DNA of 18,193 nt. Source: an uncultured Bacteroides sp. (GTDB taxonomy: Bacteria; Bacteroidota; Bacteroidia; Bacteroidales; UBA11471). The translations under genes and the position numbers were made by a program. The stretch's first letter is position 1. Each line of letters starts with the position of its first letter. The DNA lies in assembly GCA_905210875.1 (NCBI GenBank), contig CAJLYN010000019.1, forward strand, positions 1 through 18,193. The letters run 5' to 3'. Positions 1 through 6,039 of this stretch are shown here, in pieces. Under the pieces are notes generated by a model. The model had not been told where the DNA came from. It saw only the letters and a program-made list of their open reading frames with translations, and did no database searches.

Positions 1-109
1 AAGGCATAAGAGGCAGAAAAACAAACGACGATTTCGGAAATTGAGCAAATACCGACAGCGCCGGGAGTAGCCGTAAATTCACTCCCCGGTCCCGAACAAT
101 GCCCGGCGG
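1..109. other. Left-edge non-coding stretch
   Basis: This stretch lies downstream of the LuxR-type gene, which ends at 110 on the minus strand. I see no convincing coding sequence and no tRNA-like fold. The only structure is the GC-rich inverted repeat at 61-89, listed separately. Any gene further left starts or ends outside the window. Confidence 0.5.
61..89 (-). terminator. Possible hairpin terminator after the LuxR-type gene
   Basis: The arms CCGGGAGT (61-68) and ACTCCCCGG (81-89) can pair with one bulged C, leaving a loop of about 12 bases. It sits 21 bases past the stop codon of the minus-strand LuxR-type gene, where an operon terminator would be expected. There is no U-run after the stem on the minus strand, so it is not a classical intrinsic terminator. 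It could instead stabilise the 3' end of the transcript. Confidence 0.35.
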
Positions 110-727
110 CTAACCGTTCTCCTCGTCCTTACGGTGAATCGACCCCTTTACATCGTTGAGGTCGACAAAGCGATTGACAATGGCGTATATGGTAAGACCG
201 GCCGCACTGTGTATCTGCAACTTGGCGGCGATGTTCCGGCGATGGGTAATCACCGTATGGGCCGAGAGGCACAGCTTCTCGGCAATCTGTTTGTTGGTCC
301 ACCCCTTGACAACACCGATGATAATCTCCTTTTCGCGCTCGGTAAGCGGCTCGTGGGTCGCCTCCTGCACAGCCGTGTTGTGGAGTTTTTCGATTTTCTC
401 CCGGATAGTCTCGGCCGTATCGTAGATGGTGATGATTTCGTCATACCCTTTCAGCGTAGAGACATCGGCCAGCGTATACTGCAACGCGATACATTTCAGG
501 CCGTCGCACTCCTTCTTTATCTGTTGCAGTGAGACGGCTCCGGGAATAAGCGGATTGATTATCAGCATATCGGGCTTGCGCCACGAAAGTGTCGACGACA
601 ACTGCGCCACATCGGTAATCTCTATCATCTCGATATTGAGCGACGAGAGACGCCGCAACACCGAGAGTATGCCGCTGCGTATGATGAGCGAAGGCTCGGC
701 AACCGCTATTTTCAACAACGACTTCAT
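110..727 (-). CDS. LuxR/NarL-type regulator with a degenerate receiver domain
   Basis: This 205-residue protein is laid out like a NarL/FixJ response regulator. It has a receiver-like domain at about 5-115 and a LuxR-type helix-turn-helix at about 126-188 (PLTEREKEIIIGVVKGWTNK, then the recognition part LSAHTVITHRRNI). It should bind DNA. The receiver appears unable to accept phosphate by the usual route: E11 and P12 sit where the acidic pair is expected, and N58 sits where the phosphorylated Asp is expected (motif DMLIINPLIPG). It is therefore probably an orphan regulator that does not depend on a classical histidine kinase. Its ATG (725-727) overlaps the TGA of the hemerythrin gene, so the two are likely translationally coupled. 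That suggests its signal is tied to the iron protein, which is inference. The target genes are unknown. Confidence 0.88.
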   Translation of the reverse strand: MKSLLKIAVAEPSLIIRSGILSVLRRLSSLNIEMIEITDVAQLSSTLSWRKPDMLIINPLIPGAVSLQQIKKECDGLKCIALQYTLADVSTLKGYDEIITIYDTAETIREKIEKLHNTAVQEATHEPLTEREKEIIIGVVKGWTNKQIAEKLCLSAHTVITHRRNIAAKLQIHSAAGLTIYAIVNRFVDLNDVKGSIHRKDEENG

Positions 728-1467
728 AGGCCTCGTGCCCCTTCCTCTTCGAGTTTCTTGACGGCGGGAACAAACAGCGTGTTCTCGATATAATTGTGTG
801 AAGCCAAATCTTCTTCACAGGTGAAGATATCGAACAGCACCGAGTTCAACTCGTTGCTGCTCTCGGCCGGATAGTATTTGATGAGAATGTTTTTCAGCTC
901 GCCGAGCTTGGCCTCGACCTGGTCGTGCTGGCGACTGAATATATCGATGCTGTACCCCTTCGGCAGCGGCTCCTTGCGGAGAAGTGCCGTAACGTAGGGA
1001 TAGACGGTCTGCTCCTCATAGAGCATGTGCTTCTGCACCTCGGCCGCATACTCGTCAAAGAAGCACAAGATGGCAAACGACACATCTTTCTGTCCGCAAT
1101 CGATGGCATCGAGAAGGCGGCGACGAATAGCCGGCAACTTGAATTGCAGGAAATAATCGTGTGAGTTGTGCAGATACTGCATCATTGCCTCTATCGAGAA
1201 GATGGCATTCCCGGCCTCGGCATGGTCTTCGTCGAGGAGGCAGTTGGTTATCGACAAGAAGGTATCGACATCGACACCGTTGTCGCGGCACACCTCTTCT
1301 ATCGTTTTATCGCCAAACCCAAGCGGTATTCCGAACCGGCTCATAACCAGCAGTATCGGATAGTTTTCACACACCAGCACGCTCATGGGGTCGCTCTTCT
1401 TGTATTTGCCCAGTCTGTACATCATCGGTTGTATTGCATGTATATCGGTCATACAAATATAACACAT
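724..1467 (-). CDS. Hemerythrin-like di-iron protein (Ric/YtfE/ScdA-like)
   Basis: This protein has up to 247 residues and a C-terminal hemerythrin-like four-helix domain at about 95-240. Likely iron ligands are H100 or H103, the pair H147/E151, H181/E185 (HDQVE) and H224/E228 (HNYIE). That spacing of His and Glu resembles Ric/YtfE proteins, which help repair iron centres after oxidative or nitrosative damage; other hemerythrins bind oxygen. The N-terminal part (about 30-75, with SRFGIPLGFGDKTIEEVC) resembles a ScdA_N-like segment but lacks the CC motif of classical Ric proteins. It is probably cytoplasmic, with no signal peptide. The start is uncertain: ATGs at 1467, 1452, 1425 and 1422 are all in frame, and the last two fit the conserved core and a -7-like promoter at 1454-1461 best. 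The 3' end overlaps the LuxR-type gene by ATGA. Whether it senses or repairs cannot be told from the sequence. Confidence 0.85.
   Translation of the reverse strand: MCYICMTDIHAIQPMMYRLGKYKKSDPMSVLVCENYPILLVMSRFGIPLGFGDKTIEEVCRDNGVDVDTFLSITNCLLDEDHAEAGNAIFSIEAMMQYLHNSHDYFLQFKLPAIRRRLLDAIDCGQKDVSFAILCFFDEYAAEVQKHMLYEEQTVYPYVTALLRKEPLPKGYSIDIFSRQHDQVEAKLGELKNILIKYYPAESSNELNSVLFDIFTCEEDLASHNYIENTLFVPAVKKLEEEGARGL
1454..1461 (-). promoter_or_regulatory. Bacteroidetes -7-like element TATATTTG
   Basis: On the minus strand this matches the Bacteroidetes -7 consensus TAnnTTTG exactly. It would place a transcription start near 1447, downstream of the first two candidate start codons of the hemerythrin gene, so translation would begin at 1425 or 1422. 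No TTTG is seen at the usual -33 spacing. The site lies close behind the DUF2023 gene, so it would be an internal promoter at most. It may be a chance match in an AT-rich spacer. Confidence 0.3.
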
Positions 1468-1501
1468 TTAGAGGTAGTTTCTGTTTTCCTGTCTTCATTT
1501 T

Positions 1502-1885
1502 TTACCAGGCAGCCGCCAGAGACGGCTCCGTGAAGGTGGCCGACCGGCGGTTGCAAAAGCGCTCGCACTGCATCGTCAGGTCATAGCCCAGCATCACCCC
1601 CAGCATGAAATCTTCTTCGGGAGTGAGCCGGTGCAGTGGCTTGGCTATGAAATGACGCACCACGTCGAGACACTGTCGTCTGCCGAAGTAGAGATTTACC
1701 TTGCCGGCTCCGGCCGGCTGCTCTACATAATCGATGTGCTGACTTTCGAGACGGTCGATGAGAAGCCGGGCGCAATCGCCACTCATGGTACACAGCACCA
1801 GGTGGCGCACCCCCTTCTTCAACTCATATATCTGGTGGAAATAGAGTTTCATCGCTCCGAAACGGTCATACTCTTCCATGCTCAT
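1502..1885 (-). CDS. DUF2023 family protein, flavodoxin partner
   Basis: This small protein of 127 residues matches what I know of DUF2023, a Bacteroidetes-centred family usually found beside a flavodoxin. The core is FHQIYELKKGVRHLVLCTMS, followed by a predicted alpha/beta domain ending near PLHRLTPEEDFMLGVMLGYD. It has no signal peptide or membrane segment, and its biochemical function is unknown. I chose the ATG at 1883-1885 because it overlaps the flavodoxin stop as ATGA, a typical coupled start. A second ATG at 1877-1879 is also possible. A longer reading from 1957 would run back into the flavodoxin gene and is unlikely. The conserved pairing suggests that it binds, matures or regulates the flavodoxin, which is inference. 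The last residues (about 110-127) look low in conservation. Confidence 0.82.
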   Translation of the reverse strand: MSMEEYDRFGAMKLYFHQIYELKKGVRHLVLCTMSGDCARLLIDRLESQHIDYVEQPAGAGKVNLYFGRRQCLDVVRHFIAKPLHRLTPEEDFMLGVMLGYDLTMQCERFCNRRSATFTEPSLAAAW

Positions 1886-2385
1886 AAGGCGCCGTCGCTT
1901 TTGAGCGCCGAGACCCACCGCTCGATGCGACCGTCGGTCAAAGCACTCTCGTTGCACTCATCAACGGCAAGTCCCAGGAACTTCCCGTCTCTGCATATCT
2001 TGGAGTCGGTTACCGAATATCCGTCGGGCGCACAAGCTCCCACCCAGCGGCAACCGCTCCCAGCCAGGGCGTCATAGATAAGGCCCACCCCGTCGCAGAA
2101 GGTGTCGGGATACGACTCGGCATCGCCGCAACCAAACAGACCGATTTTCTTCCCTGACAGATTCTGCTTTTTCAATGCATCGAGAAAGTCGTACCAGTCG
2201 TCCTGCAACTCTCCGTCGCCCCAGGTCGACGTGCCCAGCAGTAAGAGGTCGTAGCGGTTCACCTCATCGGCTCCGGTATTGCCCACATTGTGTATGTCGG
2301 CTGCCGCAACACCCAGCACGGCGGCAATTTTACCGGCCAACTCTTCGGTCGTGCCGGTCGTACTTCCGTAAAATATTCCTGTCAT
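1882..2385 (-). CDS. fldA: Long-chain flavodoxin
   Basis: This 167-residue cytoplasmic electron carrier binds FMN and can replace ferredoxin in low-potential electron transfer. The FMN phosphate loop is at 7-13 (GSTTGTT). The isoalloxazine-binding loops are at 52-63 (TSTWGDGELQDD, with W55) and 86-97 (CGDAESYPDTFC, with Y92). The segment at about 115-143, including GYSVTDSKICRDGKFLGLAV, is the insertion that marks long-chain flavodoxins. The start at 2383-2385 puts the phosphate loop at the normal distance from the N-terminus; an upstream in-frame extension to 2502 looks non-coding. The stop overlaps the DUF2023 start. Flavodoxins are often induced by iron limitation or oxidative stress, which fits the downstream di-iron protein. 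The substrate partners are not visible here. Confidence 0.95.
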   Translation of the reverse strand: MTGIFYGSTTGTTEELAGKIAAVLGVAAADIHNVGNTGADEVNRYDLLLLGTSTWGDGELQDDWYDFLDALKKQNLSGKKIGLFGCGDAESYPDTFCDGVGLIYDALAGSGCRWVGACAPDGYSVTDSKICRDGKFLGLAVDECNESALTDGRIERWVSALKSDGAL

Positions 2386-2408
2386 AACTTTTATATTTAA
2401 GTGTATGG

Positions 2409-2416
2409 CAAAGAAA
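2409..2416 (-). promoter_or_regulatory. Possible -7 element of the flavodoxin promoter
   Basis: The minus strand reads TTTCTTTGCC, which differs from the Bacteroidetes -7 consensus TAnnTTTG at one position. A transcript starting near 2402 would have a leader of about 17 bases before the flavodoxin ATG. I find no good -33 TTTG. The palindrome at 2471-2488 lies about 55-80 bases upstream of this site. Confidence 0.3.
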
Positions 2417-2470
2417 GAGAAACACGGGCACAACGGCAATCCCTCAATCGAGTGAAAAAACAGCACCCCA

Positions 2471-2488
2471 CTACCTATATGTAAGTAG
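2471..2488. promoter_or_regulatory. Imperfect palindrome upstream of flavodoxin, possible operator
   Basis: The sequence CTACCTATATGTAAGTAG has outer arms CTAC/GTAG and inner pairs TA/TA. Seven of nine base pairs are symmetric. It lies in the 183-base gap between the AraC-type gene and the flavodoxin, which carries no gene. Its size and symmetry fit a dimeric regulator, but I do not recognise the motif. The candidate regulators nearest to it are the AraC-type and LuxR-type proteins of this window. Confidence 0.3.
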
Positions 2489-2516
2489 CGGCACAACAAC
2501 AATAAACAACGACGAG

Positions 2517-2552
2517 AAAAAAATCTTCACACATAGGGGACTCTGACTCCCC
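2517..2552 (-). terminator. Weak candidate terminator after the AraC-type gene
   Basis: On the minus strand a short stem GGGGA/TCCCC (2552-2536) with a 7-base loop is followed, after about 12 bases, by a run of seven T (2523-2517). It begins 17 bases past the AraC-type stop codon. The stem is short and the T-run is displaced, so termination may be partial. If so, some transcripts could continue into the flavodoxin operon. Confidence 0.3.
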
Positions 2553-2568
2553 GGGAAACAGGAAAACC

Positions 2569-3474
2569 CTACTCCCGTCGGGAAGCGACGGTCCGGAACT
2601 GGAAAGGCGACATTCCGGAGCAGCGTTTGAAAAACTTGCTGAAAGAGGCCTGGTCGGCAAAGCGCAGCTTGGCAGCAATCTGCTGTATGGAGAGGTCGGT
2701 CGTAGAGAGGAGATTACGCGCCTCACTGTAAAGCAGTTCAAAAATAAAGGTGTTCACCGTCTTTCCGGTCTGCCGTCGGACTGTCGCCGTGAGATACTGG
2801 CAACTTATGTGCATCGCATCGGCATAGAACGCCACCTGATGCTGCTCCTTGTAATGATTCATCAGCAAGGAGAAGAACTCACGCAACAACAGCACCTGCC
2901 GGGACTGTACCTCACGAGGGGCCGAAGCCGGCAGCTCATGTTCCAGGATATTGTCCACTTCCAGATAGAAACGCACCAGCGCATTCTGTATCAGTTCGAG
3001 ATGGTAGGTATGTCCCTGCCGCTCTATCTGTCGCCGTACATCGTCTATGCAGTGTCGCAGCAAATGTCCCTCCTCAGGCCCTATCTTCACGACCGGAGCC
3101 AGGTGCATATTTCCCCCGATGGTTATGCGCTGACCAACCTGCAACCCTCTGATATGGTCGACAAAGTTTTTATGAATACATAAGAAAATACACTGAAAGG
3201 TAGCGGAGACCTGCACAAAACTCGTCAGATGCAACGGCGAAATGAGGCAAAGCATTCCGGCCGTCAGCGTATAGATGCGCTCGTCGATACTCAATTCGGC
3301 ATCGCCCCGAAGCACCAGCATATAAGAAAAGGCATTGACATATACCGGATTTCCCTGGGCCAACGCAATGACACGAGGCTTATCTGAGACAAATACCCCT
3401 ATCTCTCCTTTATAGGCAACGCCATTTTTCTGCAAGAGTATCTCCTGAATATTTACAATTCTATAACCTTTCAT
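2569..3474 (-). CDS. AraC-family transcriptional regulator
   Basis: This 301-residue protein has the AraC layout. A cupin-like ligand domain lies at about 45-110 (for example LRGDAELSIDERIYTLTAG). A C-terminal DNA-binding domain at about 195-300 has two helix-turn-helix parts: the first near 213-234 (VAFYADAMHISCQYLTATVR) and the second near 262-284 (LSIQQIAAKLRFADQASFSK), followed by the conserved GMSPFQFR. It is divergent from the exporter operon across a 173-base gap, the usual place for a local regulator. It probably responds to a compound handled by the pump, which is inference. The ATG at 3472-3474 follows a -7-like element at 3507-3514 at a plausible distance. It could also affect the flavodoxin operon, which follows on the same strand after 183 bases. 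Confidence 0.92.
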   Translation of the reverse strand: MKGYRIVNIQEILLQKNGVAYKGEIGVFVSDKPRVIALAQGNPVYVNAFSYMLVLRGDAELSIDERIYTLTAGMLCLISPLHLTSFVQVSATFQCIFLCIHKNFVDHIRGLQVGQRITIGGNMHLAPVVKIGPEEGHLLRHCIDDVRRQIERQGHTYHLELIQNALVRFYLEVDNILEHELPASAPREVQSRQVLLLREFFSLLMNHYKEQHQVAFYADAMHISCQYLTATVRRQTGKTVNTFIFELLYSEARNLLSTTDLSIQQIAAKLRFADQASFSKFFKRCSGMSPFQFRTVASRRE

Positions 3475-3506
3475 TATCAGCTATTTTCAATTATAATATC
3501 CGTATG

Positions 3507-3514
3507 CAAAAATA
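3507..3514 (-). promoter_or_regulatory. -7 element of the AraC-type gene promoter
   Basis: The minus strand reads TATTTTTG, an exact fit to the Bacteroidetes -7 consensus TAnnTTTG. It would give a transcription start near 3500 and a leader of about 26 bases. A TTTG occurs upstream (3543-3540), but the gap of 25 bases is longer than the usual 19-21. Confidence 0.45.
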
Positions 3515-3612
3515 CAAAAAAGCATGAATCAACGATTAACAAAAAAGAAGATTGTTTCAGATAAGACAAATTTTCAAGCATTTCAAACATCGCTTCTCTT
3601 GTCCTTTTTCCC

Positions 3613-3620
3613 GAACTTTG
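3613..3620 (+). promoter_or_regulatory. -7 element of the exporter operon promoter
   Basis: GAACTTTG followed by CGGC matches the Bacteroidetes -7 consensus TAnnTTTG with one mismatch. The ATG of the tolC-like gene lies 27 bases further on, giving a leader of about 20 bases. No clear -33 TTTG is present, so the promoter may need an activator such as the divergent AraC-type protein. Confidence 0.45.
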
Positions 3621-3647
3621 CGGCCAAATTAAAAACGGCTATATGAT

Positions 3648-4958
3648 ATGAAAATCAACAGATTACTCACAATCATCACACTGGGTAGCCTGATAAGCTC
3701 CTCCCTGCTGGCCCAACAGCCCATGCCACTCACGCTGGAAAAGATGTTCATGCTGGCAGAGGAAAACAGTAAAACAATAAAGGTAAGCCAGCTGGCTGTG
3801 CGTGAAGCCACCGAGGGGATAAATGTTGCCAAGAACGACCGTCTGCCCAGCATAGAGGCCAGCCTGTCGCTCAGCTACATAGGCGACGGCTGGATGAGCG
3901 ACCGGAATTTCAAGAACGGAACCAAAGCGCCGATGCCACACTTCGGAAACAATTTTGCCTTCAAAGCCACCCAGGCGGTCTATACCGGAGGAGCCATTCA
4001 TGCCGGCATCGAAATGAGCCACCTGCAAAAACAAATGGCTCAGGCCGAACTGGAACAAAACCGACAGAACATCCGGTTCATGCTTGTGGCCCATTACCTG
4101 GATCTGTTTCTCCTGAACAACCAGAAACAAATCTACCAGAAAAATATCGCACAGACCAAACTGCTAATCGAGGAAATAAAATCGGCTTTCCGCGAAGGCA
4201 CCGCACTGGCCAGCGACGTAACCCGCTATGAACTGCAACTCAAAGACCTGGAACTGGGATATACCCAGCTGACCAACCGCATGGCCATAGCCAACCGGGA
4301 GATGGTTACTACACTGGGGCTCGACAATGAAACCCTCCTTATACCCGACTCCTCGCTGCTGACGCTGAATGTGGACAGACAGAACGAACAACATTGGCAG
4401 AGTGCAAAACTCGAAGCACCGGCTATGCAACTGGCTCAGCTCGGCACCCAGATGAGCCGGAAAAAACAAGAGTTGATTCGTGCAGGACGCCGCCCGACCA
4501 TCGGGCTGATGGCTACCAACAACTTCGACGGTCCTATTCTGATTGAAGTGCCCCCAATCGACAAGAACTTCAATTACTGGTTTGTAGGCGTGAACGTCTC
4601 CTACAAATTCGACTCCTTGTTCAAAAAGAACAAACAGCTACGGCAGGCACGGACCGCCACCTTCAAGGCTCAGGAACAGCAACGTCTCACCGACGAGCAA
4701 CTCTCAAACGACATCTACTCCGCCTACATCTATCTGGAAGAGGCCTACACCCGGCTGGACACGAAAAAGAAAAACGTGCAACTGGCCCACGAGAATTACG
4801 AAGTGGTACATAGCCGCTACCTGAACGGCCTCTCACTCATCACCGACATGCTGGACGCCAGCAACATACAACTGGCCAGCGAACTGGAACTGGCCAATGC
4901 CCAGATAGGTATTCTCTACCAGTATTTCCTGCTCAGAAAGACCACCGGAACTCTTTAA
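3648..4958 (+). CDS. TolC-family outer-membrane efflux channel
   Basis: This 436-residue outer-membrane channel of the TolC/OEP family is the exit duct of a three-part exporter. It has a signal peptide (MKINRLLTIITL, then LISSSLLAQQ) with a likely cut after LLA near residue 22. Two OEP repeats follow, at about 28-225 and 245-430, each with long heptad-rich helices such as LIEEIKSAFREGTALASDVT and HENYEVVHSRYLNGLSLITD. The length is normal for the family. The ATG at 3648 follows a -7-like element at 3613-3620; another ATG at 3643 is out of frame. The adaptor gene starts 42 bases downstream, so the genes should share a transcript. Leucine is coded mostly by CTG here, unlike in the nitrogen genes further right. 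The substrate cannot be read from the channel. Confidence 0.95.
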   Translation: MKINRLLTIITLGSLISSSLLAQQPMPLTLEKMFMLAEENSKTIKVSQLAVREATEGINVAKNDRLPSIEASLSLSYIGDGWMSDRNFKNGTKAPMPHFGNNFAFKATQAVYTGGAIHAGIEMSHLQKQMAQAELEQNRQNIRFMLVAHYLDLFLLNNQKQIYQKNIAQTKLLIEEIKSAFREGTALASDVTRYELQLKDLELGYTQLTNRMAIANREMVTTLGLDNETLLIPDSSLLTLNVDRQNEQHWQSAKLEAPAMQLAQLGTQMSRKKQELIRAGRRPTIGLMATNNFDGPILIEVPPIDKNFNYWFVGVNVSYKFDSLFKKNKQLRQARTATFKAQEQQRLTDEQLSNDIYSAYIYLEEAYTRLDTKKKNVQLAHENYEVVHSRYLNGLSLITDMLDASNIQLASELELANAQIGILYQYFLLRKTTGTL

Positions 4959-5000
4959 ACCGGCATCACCTCATATCGTCATCTTAAAAAACGCAACAAT

Positions 5001-6038
5001 ATGGCAAACATCAAAAGAAACAAACTGATTTCAAACATCATACTCACCGTCATCATTTTGGGAGGTATTGTATGGGTATGCAGCCGCTTTATACACTTGG
5101 GTAATGTGGAATATACCGACAATGCACAAATCAAACAGCACATCACTCCCATCAACACTCGTGTTCAGGGATTTATCCGCAAAATCTACTTCGACGAGTA
5201 TCAACCGGTACACAAAGGCGACACGCTGCTCGTTATCGAAGATGCCGAATTCCGCCTGCGCCTGGCTCAGGCCGAGGCCAACTACCAGAATGCCCTGGCT
5301 GCCATGAACGCCATGCACACGACCATTCACACCACGCAGAACAACCTGGCGGTAACCGATGCCGGAATACGTGAGGCTCAGGTGCGACTGAAAAATGCTG
5401 AGGCAGACTTCAACCGATACAGCGAGATGATTAAACAACAGGCCGTAACCCCACAACAATACGACCGCGTGAAAACAGAATACGAGGCAGCCAAGGCCCG
5501 ATATGAACAGATTAGCCGGCAGAAACAGTCGACCAACCTGGTAAAACAAGAGCAGACCCAACGTCTGGAACAGAACGAGGCCGCCCTCAAATTGGCCGAA
5601 GCCGAAGTCAATCTGGCACGTCTCAACCTGTCGTACACCGTAATCGTGGCCACGGCCGACGGAATGACCGGTCGCAAAAACATTCACGAAGGCCAGCTGG
5701 TACAACCGGGACAAACCATGGTATCGCTCATCGACAACAGCGAAAAGTGGATTATCGCCAACTATAAGGAGACCCAGACCTCCCGCATGAAAAACGGGCA
5801 GAAAGTGCGCATTGCGGTAGATGCGCTCCCGGGCCGAAAGTTCACCGGCCGCATAGTCGCCATCTCCGATGCCACGGGCTCCTCCATGTCGCTGATGCCC
5901 CAGGACAACTCGGCCGGAAATTTTGTCAAGGTCGAACAGCGTATCCCGGTCAAGATTGAGTTTACGGACGAAAGCAACCCCGAAGACATCGCCCTGCTGC
6001 GCGCCGGAATGAATGTAGAATGTAAAGTGGAGTATTGA
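5001..6038 (+). CDS. EmrA/HlyD-family periplasmic adaptor protein
   Basis: This 345-residue membrane-fusion protein links the inner-membrane pump to the TolC-like channel. It has one N-terminal membrane anchor (about 9-30, NIILTVIILGGIVWVCSRF). The first half of the lipoyl-like domain is at about 45-82, an alpha-helical hairpin coiled coil at about 84-207, the second lipoyl half at about 208-250 and a beta-barrel at about 250-343. The motif YTDNAQIKQHITPINTRVQG is typical of EmrA-like adaptors, as is the conserved stretch LSYTVIVATADGMTG before the second lipoyl half. It is separated by a single base from the MFS gene that follows, which supports co-translation. The length is normal for EmrA. 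It is not an RND-type adaptor, because the partner is an MFS protein. Confidence 0.95.
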   Translation: MANIKRNKLISNIILTVIILGGIVWVCSRFIHLGNVEYTDNAQIKQHITPINTRVQGFIRKIYFDEYQPVHKGDTLLVIEDAEFRLRLAQAEANYQNALAAMNAMHTTIHTTQNNLAVTDAGIREAQVRLKNAEADFNRYSEMIKQQAVTPQQYDRVKTEYEAAKARYEQISRQKQSTNLVKQEQTQRLEQNEAALKLAEAEVNLARLNLSYTVIVATADGMTGRKNIHEGQLVQPGQTMVSLIDNSEKWIIANYKETQTSRMKNGQKVRIAVDALPGRKFTGRIVAISDATGSSMSLMPQDNSAGNFVKVEQRIPVKIEFTDESNPEDIALLRAGMNVECKVEY

Positions 6039-6039
6039 A

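Noticed and set aside
61..110. A strong rho-independent terminator after the LuxR-type gene
   Set aside because: The inverted repeat is real but no U-run follows it, so only a weak call was kept.
1886..1957. Longer N-terminus for the DUF2023 protein starting at 1957
   Set aside because: The extra 24 residues lie inside the flavodoxin coding region and look non-native; the ATGA start at 1885 is better.
2386..2502. Longer N-terminus for the flavodoxin starting at 2502
   Set aside because: Flavodoxins begin a few residues before the phosphate loop; the extension would be 39 residues and covers the likely promoter and palindrome.
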